Shown: positions 1 through 8,480 of the stretch, in pieces
How the letters are laid out: each line of letters begins with the position of its first letter
How positions within the stretch are numbered: the first letter of the stretch is position 1
Origin: Hydrogenophilus sp.
GTDB lineage: Bacteria; Pseudomonadota; Gammaproteobacteria; Burkholderiales; Thiobacillaceae
Length of the DNA: 64,000 bases
Reading direction: 5' to 3'
NCBI GenBank assembly: GCA_020725265.1
Contig: DYFK01000004.1
Location: forward strand, 26,460-90,459
Translations under genes and position numbers: made by a program
Notes under the pieces: model-generated
The model's input: the letters and a program-made list of their open reading frames with translations, nothing else
Database searches by the model: none
What the model was told of the DNA's origin: nothing

Positions 1-33
1 GGGAAACGTTGGATTCGGACATGGTCGTCGGTG

Positions 34-133
34 GGTCGCTGGTAGCCTGTGGCTGGTGGCTCGTAGCTTGGGGTCGCGCCCGCGGCGCGGCCCTTCAGCG
101 ACTCGCTACTCGCCACTTGCCACTTGCCACTTG
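34..133. repeat. Heptad array, copy 1 (downstream of napA)
   Basis: Seen directly: six in-phase heptads of the type ggtcgct / ggtagcc / ggtggct / cgtagct at 34-75, a GC-rich core at 76-98, then five in-phase heptads cgactcg, ctactcg and three copies of ccacttg at 99-133. The right arm reverse-complements to words of the same type as the left arm, so the element can fold into a long imperfect hairpin. It lies 4 nt past the napA stop codon, in the direction of whatever nap gene follows outside the window. It belongs to the same family as the arrays at 19678, 37522, 37844 and 46645. No ORF of note lies in bases 1-137. Confidence 0.7.
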
Positions 134-137
134 TTCA

Positions 138-2897
138 TCACGCCTTGTAGATCTTCACCGAACACTTCTTGAAATCGGTCTCTTTCGAGATCGGGCAGGT
201 AGCGTCCAGCGTGACCTTGTTGATCAGCACGCCCTCGTCGAACCAGGGTACGTACACCATGCCGCGCGGCATGCGGTTACGGCCACCGGTTTCCAGGCGC
301 ACCTTGACCTTGCCGCGACGGGATTCGACCCAGACCAGATCATTGCGCTTGAGCCCCTTCGCTTCCGCGTCCTTGGGATGGATCCAGCACACCGCCGACG
401 GCACCGCGCGATGCAGTTCCGGCACGCGCCGGGTCATGGTGCCGGAGTGCCAGTGTTCGAGCACGCGGCCGGTGCATAGCCACAAGTCGTAATTGGCATC
501 CGGCTTTTCCACCGGCGAGACGTAGGGCCAGAAGAAGATCTTGGCCTTGCCGGCAAGCGGCACCGGTTTGGGGTCGGTGACGCCGTCCAGGTTGCCGGTG
601 GGAATGGCCTTGGCGAAGTCACCGTAGAAGTTGAAGCCCTCGCCCTTCTTGACGTACGGGTCGTATTGCTCGTTGAAGCGCCACTTGGTCTCCACCCACT
701 TGCCACCCTTCTGCACCACCGGCCAACGCAGACCACGCACCTTGTCGTCGTGATAAACGTCGAACGGCGCGAGATCGTGGGCCTTGCCCATGCCGAACTG
801 GCGGTATTCCTCGAACAACGCCTTTTCCGGGAACCAGCCGTCGCCGAGCAGTTCGGCGATGTGGTTGCCGCGCCCCTTGGCGATGCGGTCCGGCCACTTC
901 ACCTTCTTGTTCTCCGGCGTGGCGAACAGCACTTCGTACAGGGTGGATTCCGGGCTGTACCCCATCTTCACCGCCTCATCGAGCACGCTCGGCAGTTTGC
1001 CGTCCGGGAAGCCCTCGGCCTTGAGGCCGGGCATCGGCTGCTCGCCCCAGACATCCTTCAGTTTGAAGCGCTTGGCCAGCTCCAGCATCATCCACAGATC
1101 GCCGCGCGCCTGTCCCGGCGGTTTGATCTGCTGGCGCCAGACCTGGGTGCGCCGCTCGGCGTTGCCGTAGGCGCCCCACTTCTCGTTGATCATCGCCGCC
1201 GGCAGCACCAGATCGGCGACCTTGGCGGATACGCCCGGATAGGCATCGCTGACGACGATGAAGTTGTTCATCTCGCGCGCGGCCTTGATCCAGTGATTGG
1301 CGTTGGCGGTGTTCTGCCAGGGGTTGTTGACCTGCACCCAGTTGAACAGGATCTGGCCGTCCTCCAGGTCGCGCATGATCTTGACGAAGTGGCTGCCCAC
1401 CTTCGGGTTGATCGTATTGGCCGGCAGTTTCCAGAGCTTTTCGGTTAGATCGCGGTGCTTCTTGATGTCCACCACCATGTCGGCGGGCAGGCGGTGCGCG
1501 AAGGTGCCGACCTCGCGCGCGGTGCCACAGGCGGAAGGCTGGCCGGTCAGCGAGAAGGCACCGTCGCCCGGCTTGGACATGCGGCCGGTCATCAGGTGGT
1601 TCATATAGCACTGCTCGTTGACCCAGGTGCCGCGCTGGTGCTGGTTGAAACCCATGGTCCAGTACGACACGATCTTGCGCTTGCGGTCGCAGTACATGTC
1701 CGCGAGTTGTTGCAGCTTGGCCTTGAAGTCCTCGATCGACTCGTCCGGATCACCCTTGGCGACTTCCGCGACGAAGTCCAGCGTGTACGGCTCCAGCGCC
1801 GCCTTGAAGTCATCGAAACTGATATGCCAGTGGCGCACCGGCGTGCCGATGTTCTTCTGCGCCACCACCTCGCCTTCCTTGCGACGCTGCGCGATGGCTT
1901 CCCACTTGTCGATGACGTGCGACTGCTCGTTCTTGACGATCTCCATCTCGGCGGCGGTGTGGAACTTCTCCGCGTTGGCCGGGCGGAAGCCGTAGCCGAT
2001 GTCGGTGACGCCGGTGGCGAAGATGGTGTGCTTCCTGACGAAATCCCAGTCGAGCACGTCGCGCTTGACGATCTCGCGGGCGATGTAGTTCTGGATGGCC
2101 AGATCGCCGCTCGGGCTGAAGATGATCTCCAGGTCGGCGATGTCGGACGACATATTGCCGTACACCGACAGGTTCACCACCTTCATCGGCTTGTGCGTGA
2201 GGCGGCGGTTGGTGATGCGCGACCACAGGATCGGGTGCATCTCGGCCATGTTGGCGCCCCATAGCACGGCGGTATCGGTGTGCTCGATGTCGTCGTAGTT
2301 GCCGGGCGGCTCGTCGATACCGAAGGTACGCATGAACGCGGCCACGGCGGAGGCCATGCAGTGGCGCGCGTTGGGATCGATGTTGTTGGAGCGGAAGCCG
2401 GCCTTCATCAGCTTGGCGGCGGCGTAGCCCTCATGAATGGTGTATTGGCCGGAACCGAAGATGGAAATGCCGTGCGGACCCTTTTCCTTCATCGCCCAGC
2501 GCATCTTCTCTTCCAGGATGTCCAGCGCCTGTTCCCAGGAAATCGGCGTGAACTTGCCCTTCTTGTCGAACTTGCCGTTGGTCATGCGCAGCAGCGGCTG
2601 GGTCAGACGATCCTGGCCATAGTTGATCTTGCCGTTGAAATAGCCCTTGACGCAGTTCAGGCCCTTGTTGACGGGCGCGTCCGGATCACCCTTGGTGGCG
2701 ACGATGCGGCCGTCCTTGGTGGCCACCATGATGCCGCAGCCAGTGCCGCAGAAACGGCAGACCGACTTGTCCCACTGCCAGCCCGCTTCCGAAGCCTTGA
2801 CCGCGGCCTCGACCTGTTCGGACATCGACATGCCAACCGTGGCGGCGGTCGCCCCGGCAACGCTGGTCTTCAGAAAATCACGACGCGAAAGTCCCAT
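138..2897 (-). CDS. napA: Periplasmic nitrate reductase, catalytic subunit (long form, 919 aa)
   Basis: Molybdenum bis-MGD enzyme that reduces nitrate to nitrite in the periplasm with electrons from the quinol pool through NapB/NapC or NapGH. A Tat signal is visible at the N terminus (SRRDFLK, residues 4-10, followed by an Ala/Gly-rich stretch). The [4Fe-4S] cysteines are C47, C50, C54 and C82, and the Mo-ligand cysteine is C180 in NARHCMAS. At 919 aa it is longer than the roughly 830-aa enteric enzyme and resembles the long form known from Campylobacterota and some other proteobacteria. It follows napD by 19 nt, so napD-napA is an operon that probably continues off the left edge. Tat export fits chaperoning by NapD. 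The family assignment is secure. Confidence 0.97.
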   Translation of the reverse strand: MGLSRRDFLKTSVAGATAATVGMSMSEQVEAAVKASEAGWQWDKSVCRFCGTGCGIMVATKDGRIVATKGDPDAPVNKGLNCVKGYFNGKINYGQDRLTQPLLRMTNGKFDKKGKFTPISWEQALDILEEKMRWAMKEKGPHGISIFGSGQYTIHEGYAAAKLMKAGFRSNNIDPNARHCMASAVAAFMRTFGIDEPPGNYDDIEHTDTAVLWGANMAEMHPILWSRITNRRLTHKPMKVVNLSVYGNMSSDIADLEIIFSPSGDLAIQNYIAREIVKRDVLDWDFVRKHTIFATGVTDIGYGFRPANAEKFHTAAEMEIVKNEQSHVIDKWEAIAQRRKEGEVVAQKNIGTPVRHWHISFDDFKAALEPYTLDFVAEVAKGDPDESIEDFKAKLQQLADMYCDRKRKIVSYWTMGFNQHQRGTWVNEQCYMNHLMTGRMSKPGDGAFSLTGQPSACGTAREVGTFAHRLPADMVVDIKKHRDLTEKLWKLPANTINPKVGSHFVKIMRDLEDGQILFNWVQVNNPWQNTANANHWIKAAREMNNFIVVSDAYPGVSAKVADLVLPAAMINEKWGAYGNAERRTQVWRQQIKPPGQARGDLWMMLELAKRFKLKDVWGEQPMPGLKAEGFPDGKLPSVLDEAVKMGYSPESTLYEVLFATPENKKVKWPDRIAKGRGNHIAELLGDGWFPEKALFEEYRQFGMGKAHDLAPFDVYHDDKVRGLRWPVVQKGGKWVETKWRFNEQYDPYVKKGEGFNFYGDFAKAIPTGNLDGVTDPKPVPLAGKAKIFFWPYVSPVEKPDANYDLWLCTGRVLEHWHSGTMTRRVPELHRAVPSAVCWIHPKDAEAKGLKRNDLVWVESRRGKVKVRLETGGRNRMPRGMVYVPWFDEGVLINKVTLDATCPISKETDFKKCSVKIYKA

Positions 2898-2916
2898 CTC
2901 AGCCTCCTAGACTCGA

Positions 2917-3240
2917 TCAACTGTTCAGATACGCGGGCACAACGCAGGAATCGAAGCCTTCCTTGTCATCCTGGAGTTCCGCCGGCAAAGCTTCATAACT
3001 GCGTTCATCCTCGGCGATGTAGTGGTAGACCATCTCCGCCATGACCACGCCGGGCAACGCCTTGATGCGCTTGACGCCCTCGATCTCGGCGTGGATGTCA
3101 GCCGCCTCCTGCACCGCGACAATGCGTCCGAGATCGGCATCGACCTGATGCACCTCAACGCCATCCAGCGCGTTCAGCTCCGCCACCACCTGCTCCCGCC
3201 GATCCGGTTTCGCCACCACCAAAATGCCTGAGAGATTCAC
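2917..3240 (-). CDS. napD: NapD, Tat-signal-binding chaperone for NapA
   Basis: Small cytoplasmic protein of the NapD family (ferredoxin-like fold) that binds the NapA twin-arginine signal peptide and holds back export until the cofactor is inserted. The sequence starting VNLSGILVVAKPD and the later segment GVKRIKALPGVVMAEMVYHY are typical. The start chosen is GTG at 3240 because GAGGAG lies 7 nt upstream (3253-3248). The longer reading frame to 3312 would run into the regulator box. The result is 107 aa, slightly longer than the usual 80-100, with an acidic C-terminal tail. It is the first gene of the nap operon, which is unusual only in that no napE/F precedes it here. Confidence 0.9.
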   Translation of the reverse strand: MNLSGILVVAKPDRREQVVAELNALDGVEVHQVDADLGRIVAVQEAADIHAEIEGVKRIKALPGVVMAEMVYHYIAEDERSYEALPAELQDDKEGFDSCVVPAYLNS

Positions 3241-3298
3241 GATCACACTCCTCGCTGGTTCACGGAGCAAATCCTGACAAGCACGTCCTTTAATTACT

Positions 3299-3312
3299 TT
3301 GACAATGGTCAA
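3299..3312. promoter_or_regulatory. Perfect Fnr/Dnr-type operator between napD and the regulator gene
   Basis: TTGACAATGGTCAA is a perfect TTGAC-N4-GTCAA dyad. The C/G variant of the Fnr consensus is typical of Dnr/Nnr-type nitric-oxide-responsive regulators. It sits 58 bp from the napD GTG and 57 bp from the regulator TTG. On the plus strand a -10-like CCTAAT lies at 3336-3341, the spacing expected for a class II activator site centred near -41. The reading is that the regulator at 3370 controls napDA and perhaps itself. Site identity is seen in the sequence; control is inferred. Confidence 0.8.
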
Positions 3313-3369
3313 GTTTGCCCGGGGGGTGCCGATGTCCTAATTCGGACCCTAAACAAAAAGGAGACCCGC

Positions 3370-4059
3370 TTGATCCTCGAAACCCGTCACGCGATCGATG
3401 AAATCCTGTCCCGACAACCGTTGTTTCGCGGTCTGTCCGCCAACGAACTGGCACAGATCTCCGCCGGCAGCCGGGAATTCCGGGTCGGCAAGAACGAAAT
3501 GCTGTTCCACAAGGGGGATGCGCCGGAAGGCATGCACGTCGTCGTGATGGGACAGATCAAGCTGTCCCTGCCATCCGCCCAAGGCACCGAAAAGGTCGTG
3601 CACATGTGCGGTCCCGGCCACACTTTCGGCGAAGCCGTGGTCTTCCTGGAACGGCCCTACCCGGTCAATGCCCAGGCCACCGCCGACAGCATCGTGCTGC
3701 TGGTCTCCCGGCGCGTGCTCGTCGACAGCCTGGACAGCAACAGCATGCTCTGTCGCAAGATGCTTGCCAGCCTGTCCACGCGCCTGCACGAACTGCTCGG
3801 CGACATGGAAACCTGCATGCTGCGTGGCAGCGTCCAGCGCGTGGTGTGTTTCCTGATCCAGTCCGAACCCCCCGGTGACGAACCCGGCTTCAGCCTCAGC
3901 CTGCCGGTGAGCAAGCAAACCATCGCCTCCCGCCTCAACCTGGCGCCGGAAACGTTCTCGCGGGTGCTCGGGGAATTATCGGAAAAAGGCCTGATTCAGG
4001 TACGCGGACGCACGATCACCGTACCCGACCGGCGCGCGCTCCGGGAATTCACGGCCTGA
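3370..4059 (+). CDS. Crp/Fnr-family transcriptional regulator, Dnr-like
   Basis: 229-aa regulator with an N-terminal cyclic-nucleotide-binding-type beta barrel (about residues 15-125), a dimerisation helix (125-150) and a winged helix-turn-helix with recognition segment SKQTIASRLNLAPETFSRVL at 181-200. There is no N-terminal cysteine cluster of the Fnr iron-sulphur type, so it resembles Dnr-type regulators, which sense NO through haem, more than Fnr itself. The start is TTG at 3370, with AAGGAG 7 nt upstream. It is divergent from napDA across a TTGAC-N4-GTCAA box, which fits control of nitrate respiration. Haem binding cannot be proven from sequence. Confidence 0.88.
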   Translation: MILETRHAIDEILSRQPLFRGLSANELAQISAGSREFRVGKNEMLFHKGDAPEGMHVVVMGQIKLSLPSAQGTEKVVHMCGPGHTFGEAVVFLERPYPVNAQATADSIVLLVSRRVLVDSLDSNSMLCRKMLASLSTRLHELLGDMETCMLRGSVQRVVCFLIQSEPPGDEPGFSLSLPVSKQTIASRLNLAPETFSRVLGELSEKGLIQVRGRTITVPDRRALREFTA

Positions 4060-4220
4060 AGAGGAATCGACGCGGGCATCCGTTCAGCCTGAATAATCGA
4101 CTGGATAGCCGAAGCCAGAAACACCAACGGTAGGGTTCAACCAGGAGCACGGGGAGCGTGTTTGATGCACCCGCGGGCATTTGACGCGCGACGAATGGAA
4201 TTTACCGGTGCTTCGCGCCT

Positions 4221-4703
4221 TTATCGCGTGACGTTCACGAGGAGTACCGGGTTGGACATGCGACTTGTATCCCGATCACATGGATGGGTCATCAGCAAGT
4301 AGGGGCCATCCGGCCCAATCTCTTCTTGAACGACTCTCCAGCCCAGAGCCTTATAGAACCGCACCGCGTTGACATTCGCCTTGACGCATTTGAGAGTCGG
4401 CGGCTCAGAGAAATACTTGGCGCAGCTGGTCAGCAACGCCCTGCCCACCCCCCTTCGTGTAGCCGATGGATGAACAAACAGGTTATGCACGAAGCTGTCT
4501 GGCTCCCAAATTGATGCAAAACCAAGAATATTTCCGTCGACCACGGCGACCAAGATTCTTTCGCCTTCCGTGTGCGCATCGAAATCACTGGCTTGATGTG
4601 AGTTGATGGCATTCCATGTGAATGTGGCGTTTCGAGACGCAACGTACAAACCACGAAGAGCTTCGCGATCACTTTCCTCGAATTCACGAACGTGAATGTT
4701 CAT
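4221..4703 (-). CDS. GNAT-family N-acetyltransferase
   Basis: 160-aa single-domain GNAT protein that would transfer an acetyl group from acetyl-CoA to an unknown amine substrate. The acetyl-CoA-binding motif A is visible as RRGVGRALL, preceded by the typical strand VHNLFVHP and followed by the motif-B segment NAVRFYKALGWRVVQEE. The gene is visibly less GC-rich than its neighbours, is flanked on both sides by non-coding stretches of about 160 and 235 bp, and shares no operon, which hints at recent acquisition. The substrate (small molecule, antibiotic or protein terminus) cannot be told. Confidence 0.85.
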   Translation of the reverse strand: MNIHVREFEESDREALRGLYVASRNATFTWNAINSHQASDFDAHTEGERILVAVVDGNILGFASIWEPDSFVHNLFVHPSATRRGVGRALLTSCAKYFSEPPTLKCVKANVNAVRFYKALGWRVVQEEIGPDGPYLLMTHPCDRDTSRMSNPVLLVNVTR

Positions 4704-4862
4704 TTATGTGCCTGGGATCCACGGGGGAGCGAGCGCATGGCCAAGGATCTCACTGAATATGTTTGGCGCGATATGAATACAGCGTGCCGGGGAGCAAAGG
4801 AATTTTTCCTTGCCGTTCCGCGCCCCTGGTCAAGAAAGAAATCTGGATTGATGACGGGCTGG

Positions 4863-4880
4863 ATTCCAGCCGCGCGGAAT
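4863..4880. repeat. Degenerate ATTCC-N8-GGAAT dispersed-repeat core
   Basis: Within the 235-bp gap 4704-4938, ATTCC (4863-4867) and GGAAT (4876-4880) are separated by 8 nt and followed by another gggaatga. The surrounding bases resemble the widespread proteobacterial cggaatgac-type or dRS3-like intergenic repeats in decayed form. Only one copy is seen in the window, so the assignment is tentative. Nothing else is recognisable in this gap. Confidence 0.3.
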
Positions 4881-4938
4881 GGCGTGGGAATGAAGATCTG
4901 GCAGGGACTGGGCAAGTGGCGCGGTCGTGGTTTTCAGG

Positions 4939-6144
4939 TCAGCGCGTCGCAAGTCCCCGTCGCAAGTCCTGCTTGAGGTCTTCCGGGTGTTCCAGGCCCA
5001 CGGCGACGCGCACCAGGCCGTCGCCGATCCCGGCGGCGGCGCGTTGCTCCGGAGTCATGCGGCTGTGGGTGGTGGAGGCTGGGTGGGTGATGGTGGTGCG
5101 GGTGTCGCCCAGGTTGGCGGTGATGGACAGCAGCCGGGTGGCGTCGATCAGCCGCCAGGCGGCATCGCGGCCGCCGGCGACTTCAAAGGCGACGATGCCG
5201 CCGCCGTTCGATTGCTGGGCCATGGCCAGGGCGTGCTGGGGGTGCGAGGGCAGGCCGGGATAGAACACGCGGCTCACGCCGGGCTGGCATTCCAGCCAGG
5301 TGGCCAGTTCCAGGGCATGGTCGGCATGGGCGCGCATGCGCGGGCCCAGGGTTTCCAGACCCTTGAGCAATACCCAGGCATTGAATGCCGACAATGTGGG
5401 GCCGGCGGTGCGCAGGAAGGTGTAGACGCCCTCCATGAGCGCGCGCGCGCCCAGCACCGCACCGCCCAGCACCCTGCCCTGCCCGTCCAGATATTTGGTG
5501 GCGGAGTGGATGACCAGATCGGCGCCGAACTTCAGGGGTTGCTGCAGGATCGGCGTGCAAAAGCAGTTGTCGACCGCCAGCCAGGCGCCGTGCCGGTGGG
5601 CGATGTCGGCCAGGGCGCGCAGGTCACTGATTTCCGTAAGCGGGTTGGACGGCGATTCGACGAAGAACAGCCGGGTGTTCGGCCGGGTCGCGGCTTCCCA
5701 CTCGGCCGGATCGGTTGGCGAGACGAAGGTGGTTTCCACGCCGAAGCGGCCGAGGATGTTCTGGAACAACTGGACGGTGGAACCGAAGATCGAGCGCGAG
5801 GCGACGATGTGTTCGCCGGAGCGCATCAGGCCCATGACCGTGGCCAGGATGGCGGCCATGCCGCTGGCGAAGGCGACGCAGCGCTCGGCGCCCTCCAGCG
5901 CGGCCAGGCGTTCCTCGAACATGGCCACGGTGGGATTGGTGAAGCGGGCGTAGATGTTGCCGGGCTGTTCACCGGAGAAACGGGCGGCGGCCTCGGCGGC
6001 GCTACCGAAGACGAAGCTGGAGGTCAGGAACATCGCCTCGGAATGTTCCTGGAACTGGCTGCGCCGCGTGCCCGCGCGCACCGCCAGGGTTTCCGGACGC
6101 AGGCCGGCGATGTCGGCGGAATCGCGGTCGTCCGGTCCGTTCAT
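4939..6144 (-). CDS. metZ: O-succinylhomoserine sulfhydrylase (MetZ)
   Basis: 401-aa Cys/Met-metabolism PLP enzyme that makes homocysteine directly from O-succinylhomoserine and sulfide in methionine biosynthesis. The PLP lysine lies in HSATKYLDGQGRVLGG. Other family marks are YARFTNPTVAMFEERLAALEG near the N terminus and SITANLGDTRTTITHPASTTH near the C terminus. Its start overlaps the purF stop by 4 nt (ATGA), and metZ directly after purF is the usual order in beta- and gammaproteobacteria, which supports MetZ over MetB or MetC. It is the last gene of the long minus-strand run. Confidence 0.92.
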   Translation of the reverse strand: MNGPDDRDSADIAGLRPETLAVRAGTRRSQFQEHSEAMFLTSSFVFGSAAEAAARFSGEQPGNIYARFTNPTVAMFEERLAALEGAERCVAFASGMAAILATVMGLMRSGEHIVASRSIFGSTVQLFQNILGRFGVETTFVSPTDPAEWEAATRPNTRLFFVESPSNPLTEISDLRALADIAHRHGAWLAVDNCFCTPILQQPLKFGADLVIHSATKYLDGQGRVLGGAVLGARALMEGVYTFLRTAGPTLSAFNAWVLLKGLETLGPRMRAHADHALELATWLECQPGVSRVFYPGLPSHPQHALAMAQQSNGGGIVAFEVAGGRDAAWRLIDATRLLSITANLGDTRTTITHPASTTHSRMTPEQRAAAGIGDGLVRVAVGLEHPEDLKQDLRRGLATR

Positions 6145-7658
6145 ACCGAAGCCAGGTTGAGATTCATCTGACGCGTGGCCGGCGCCGGCGTGGTCGGAAT
6201 CTCGCCGTTGCGCTGACCTTCCAGGCGGGCGAGGTAATCCTCGGTGACATCACCGGTGACGTAGCAGCCGTCGAAGCAGGATGCGTCGAAACGCTCGATG
6301 GCCGGGTTGACCGAGCGGATCGCCGCGATCAGGTCGGGAAGGTCCTGATAAATCACCGCGTCGGCGCCGATCTCGGTGGCGATTTCCTCGTCGGTACGGC
6401 CGTTGGCGAGCAGTTCGTCGCGGGTCGGCATGTCGATGCCGTAGACATTCGGGAAGCGCACAGGTGGGCTGGCCGAGGCGAAATACACGGCGTTGGCGCC
6501 GGCATCGCGCGCCATCTGGATGATTTCCCGGCTGGTGGTCCCGCGCACGATGGAGTCGTCCACCAGCAGCACGTTCTTGCCCTTGAATTCGAGCGGCATG
6601 GCGTTGAGCTTCTGGCGCACCGATTTCTTGCGCGTGGCCTGGCCGGGCATGATGAAGGTGCGGCCGATGTAGCGGTTCTTGATGAAGCCCTCGCGGTAAT
6701 CCAGCCCGAGCCTGAAGGCCAGTTGCAACGCCGACGGCCGGCTGGTGTCCGGAATCGGGATGACGGTGTCGATGTTCAGATGGCTGAATTCGCGCCGGAC
6801 TTTCTCGGCCAGGTATTCGCCCATGCGCAGCCGGCTTTCGTAGATCGAGGTGCCATCCATGACCGAATCGGGGCGGGCGAAGTAGACGTACTCGAAGATG
6901 CACGGCGTGAACTGTTGCGGCTCCGCGCACATCTGGTCGAGCAATTCGCCGGCCTGGGTGATCAGCACGGCTTCACCGGGACGTACGTCGCGCAGGACCT
7001 GATAACCCATGGCCTCGATGGCCACGCTCTCGGAGGCGATGATCCACTCCGGGCCGGACTCGCCATCCATGTGGCCGATGGTCAGCGGCCGGATGCCGTT
7101 GGGATCGCGGAAAGCCAGCAGGCCGAAGCCGGCGACCATGGCGACCACCGCGTAGGCGCCCTTGCAGCGACGATGCACGCCGGAGACGGCGGCGAACACG
7201 TCGGCGGCGGTCAGACGGTGACCATGCACGGCTTCCTGCAACTCGTGCGCGAGCACGTTGAGCAGGACCTCGGAATCGGAACCGGTGTTGACGTGACGGA
7301 GATCATCGACGAACAGTTCGTGCAACAGGCTTTCGGTATTGGTCAGGTTGCCGTTGTGGCCAAGCACGATACCGAACGGCGAGTTCACGTAGAACGGCTG
7401 CGCCTCGGCCGGACTGGAAGCGGAGCCGGCGGTCGGATAGCGGACATGGGCGATGCCGACATTGCCGATCAGGTTGCGCATGTCGCGAGTGCGGAAGACG
7501 TCGCGGACCATGCCCAGGCTCTTGTGCATGTGGAACATGCTGCCATCCATGGTGACGATGCCGGCGGCATCCTGGCCGCGATGTTGCAGCAATTGCAAGC
7601 CGTCATAGAGCAACTGGTTGACGGGCTGGCTGGAGTGGATGCCGACGATGCCGCACAT
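6141..7658 (-). CDS. purF: Amidophosphoribosyltransferase
   Basis: First committed enzyme of purine synthesis, converting PRPP and glutamine to phosphoribosylamine. The start is set at ATG 7658 because the mature protein must begin with the catalytic cysteine (MCGIVGI); GAGG lies about 8 nt upstream. This gives 505 aa, the length of the E. coli enzyme. An N-terminal class II glutaminase domain (residues 2-230) is followed by a phosphoribosyltransferase domain with the PRPP loop VLLVDDSIVRGTTSREI. It overlaps metZ by 4 nt. cvpA, which usually precedes purF, is missing: only 87 bp separate it from the SPOR-domain gene. Confidence 0.97.
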   Translation of the reverse strand: MCGIVGIHSSQPVNQLLYDGLQLLQHRGQDAAGIVTMDGSMFHMHKSLGMVRDVFRTRDMRNLIGNVGIAHVRYPTAGSASSPAEAQPFYVNSPFGIVLGHNGNLTNTESLLHELFVDDLRHVNTGSDSEVLLNVLAHELQEAVHGHRLTAADVFAAVSGVHRRCKGAYAVVAMVAGFGLLAFRDPNGIRPLTIGHMDGESGPEWIIASESVAIEAMGYQVLRDVRPGEAVLITQAGELLDQMCAEPQQFTPCIFEYVYFARPDSVMDGTSIYESRLRMGEYLAEKVRREFSHLNIDTVIPIPDTSRPSALQLAFRLGLDYREGFIKNRYIGRTFIMPGQATRKKSVRQKLNAMPLEFKGKNVLLVDDSIVRGTTSREIIQMARDAGANAVYFASASPPVRFPNVYGIDMPTRDELLANGRTDEEIATEIGADAVIYQDLPDLIAAIRSVNPAIERFDASCFDGCYVTGDVTEDYLARLEGQRNGEIPTTPAPATRQMNLNLASV

Positions 7659-7745
7659 ACGGAAGCCTCGATCAGGAACGCGGGGCCGCCGGCGCGACGC
7701 GCGGCAATCCCGCACAGGCGGGTTGGTGGAAAGGGATGGACGCGA

Positions 7746-8480
7746 TCATGAGCCAATCAATACCGAGGAAAAACCCTTGGCCTTGAGGCTGGCCTGGATT
7801 TCCTGGGCGCGCGCGTGTTCGGCAACGGGTCCGACGCGGACCCGATACTGGCCATTGGTTTCGACCAGGACCGCGTTGAAACCGGCGGCGATCGCCTTGT
7901 CCCGCAGGGCGCGGGCGTTGTCGCCACTGCTGAAGGCGCCGAGCTGGAGAAAATAGCCGCGCGCGGTCAGATTGCTTTCGATCCGGCTTGGCGCGGTGGC
8001 CAGGCGGGTGGCCTCCGGCGCCAGTGGCGCCGCCACCGGCCTGGGCGGATCCGGCGGCCTCGACGGTTCCCGGGGTTTCGGCGTTTCGGCGACCTTCACG
8101 GGCGGCGCGGGCCGGGGTGTCTCGCGCGGCGGAACCTTCGCCGAGCCGACCGACCGGGTCTCGGCTCCGCCATCCTCGGGGACGACGCTGGCCGCCGGTT
8201 GAGGCTGGGTCGGCTCCGCGGCGACCGGTGGCGGTTCCGGTGGCAACGTCGCTTCGGGCGCCAGCTCCGGCGCGCCGGATCGCTGCGCGCCTTCGTCGAA
8301 CGGCGTGTCTCGCGACGGAATGCGGATTTCGACATCCGGCCCCAATGGCTTGGGTTCCGGATCGAACAGCATCGGCAACACCAGGAAGGCGGTCAGGGCG
8401 ATGGCGATGGCGCCGACCAGTCGGCGGCGCGCGCGGCGGCGCAATGCCATCTGCTCCTGGGTTACGCTGATGTCAGCCAT
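7746..8480 (-). CDS. SPOR-domain cell-division protein, DedD-like
   Basis: 244-aa bitopic inner-membrane protein. A basic cytoplasmic N terminus (RRRARRRL) leads into one membrane segment (about residues 21-41), then a Pro/Ala/Glu-rich periplasmic linker (45-160) and a C-terminal SPOR domain (about 168-244, beginning GYFLQLGAFSSGDNARAL). SPOR domains bind denuded septal peptidoglycan, and this folC-dedD-purF position is the usual one for DedD-type proteins. Its ATG overlaps the folC stop by 8 nt, so the two are translationally coupled. Confidence 0.9.
   Translation of the reverse strand: MADISVTQEQMALRRRARRRLVGAIAIALTAFLVLPMLFDPEPKPLGPDVEIRIPSRDTPFDEGAQRSGAPELAPEATLPPEPPPVAAEPTQPQPAASVVPEDGGAETRSVGSAKVPPRETPRPAPPVKVAETPKPREPSRPPDPPRPVAAPLAPEATRLATAPSRIESNLTARGYFLQLGAFSSGDNARALRDKAIAAGFNAVLVETNGQYRVRVGPVAEHARAQEIQASLKAKGFSSVLIGS

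Noticed and set aside
34-133. Heptad array considered as a CRISPR array or tandem minisatellite
   Set aside because: Units are seven bases, degenerate and arranged as inverted arms; there are no spacers and no cas genes.
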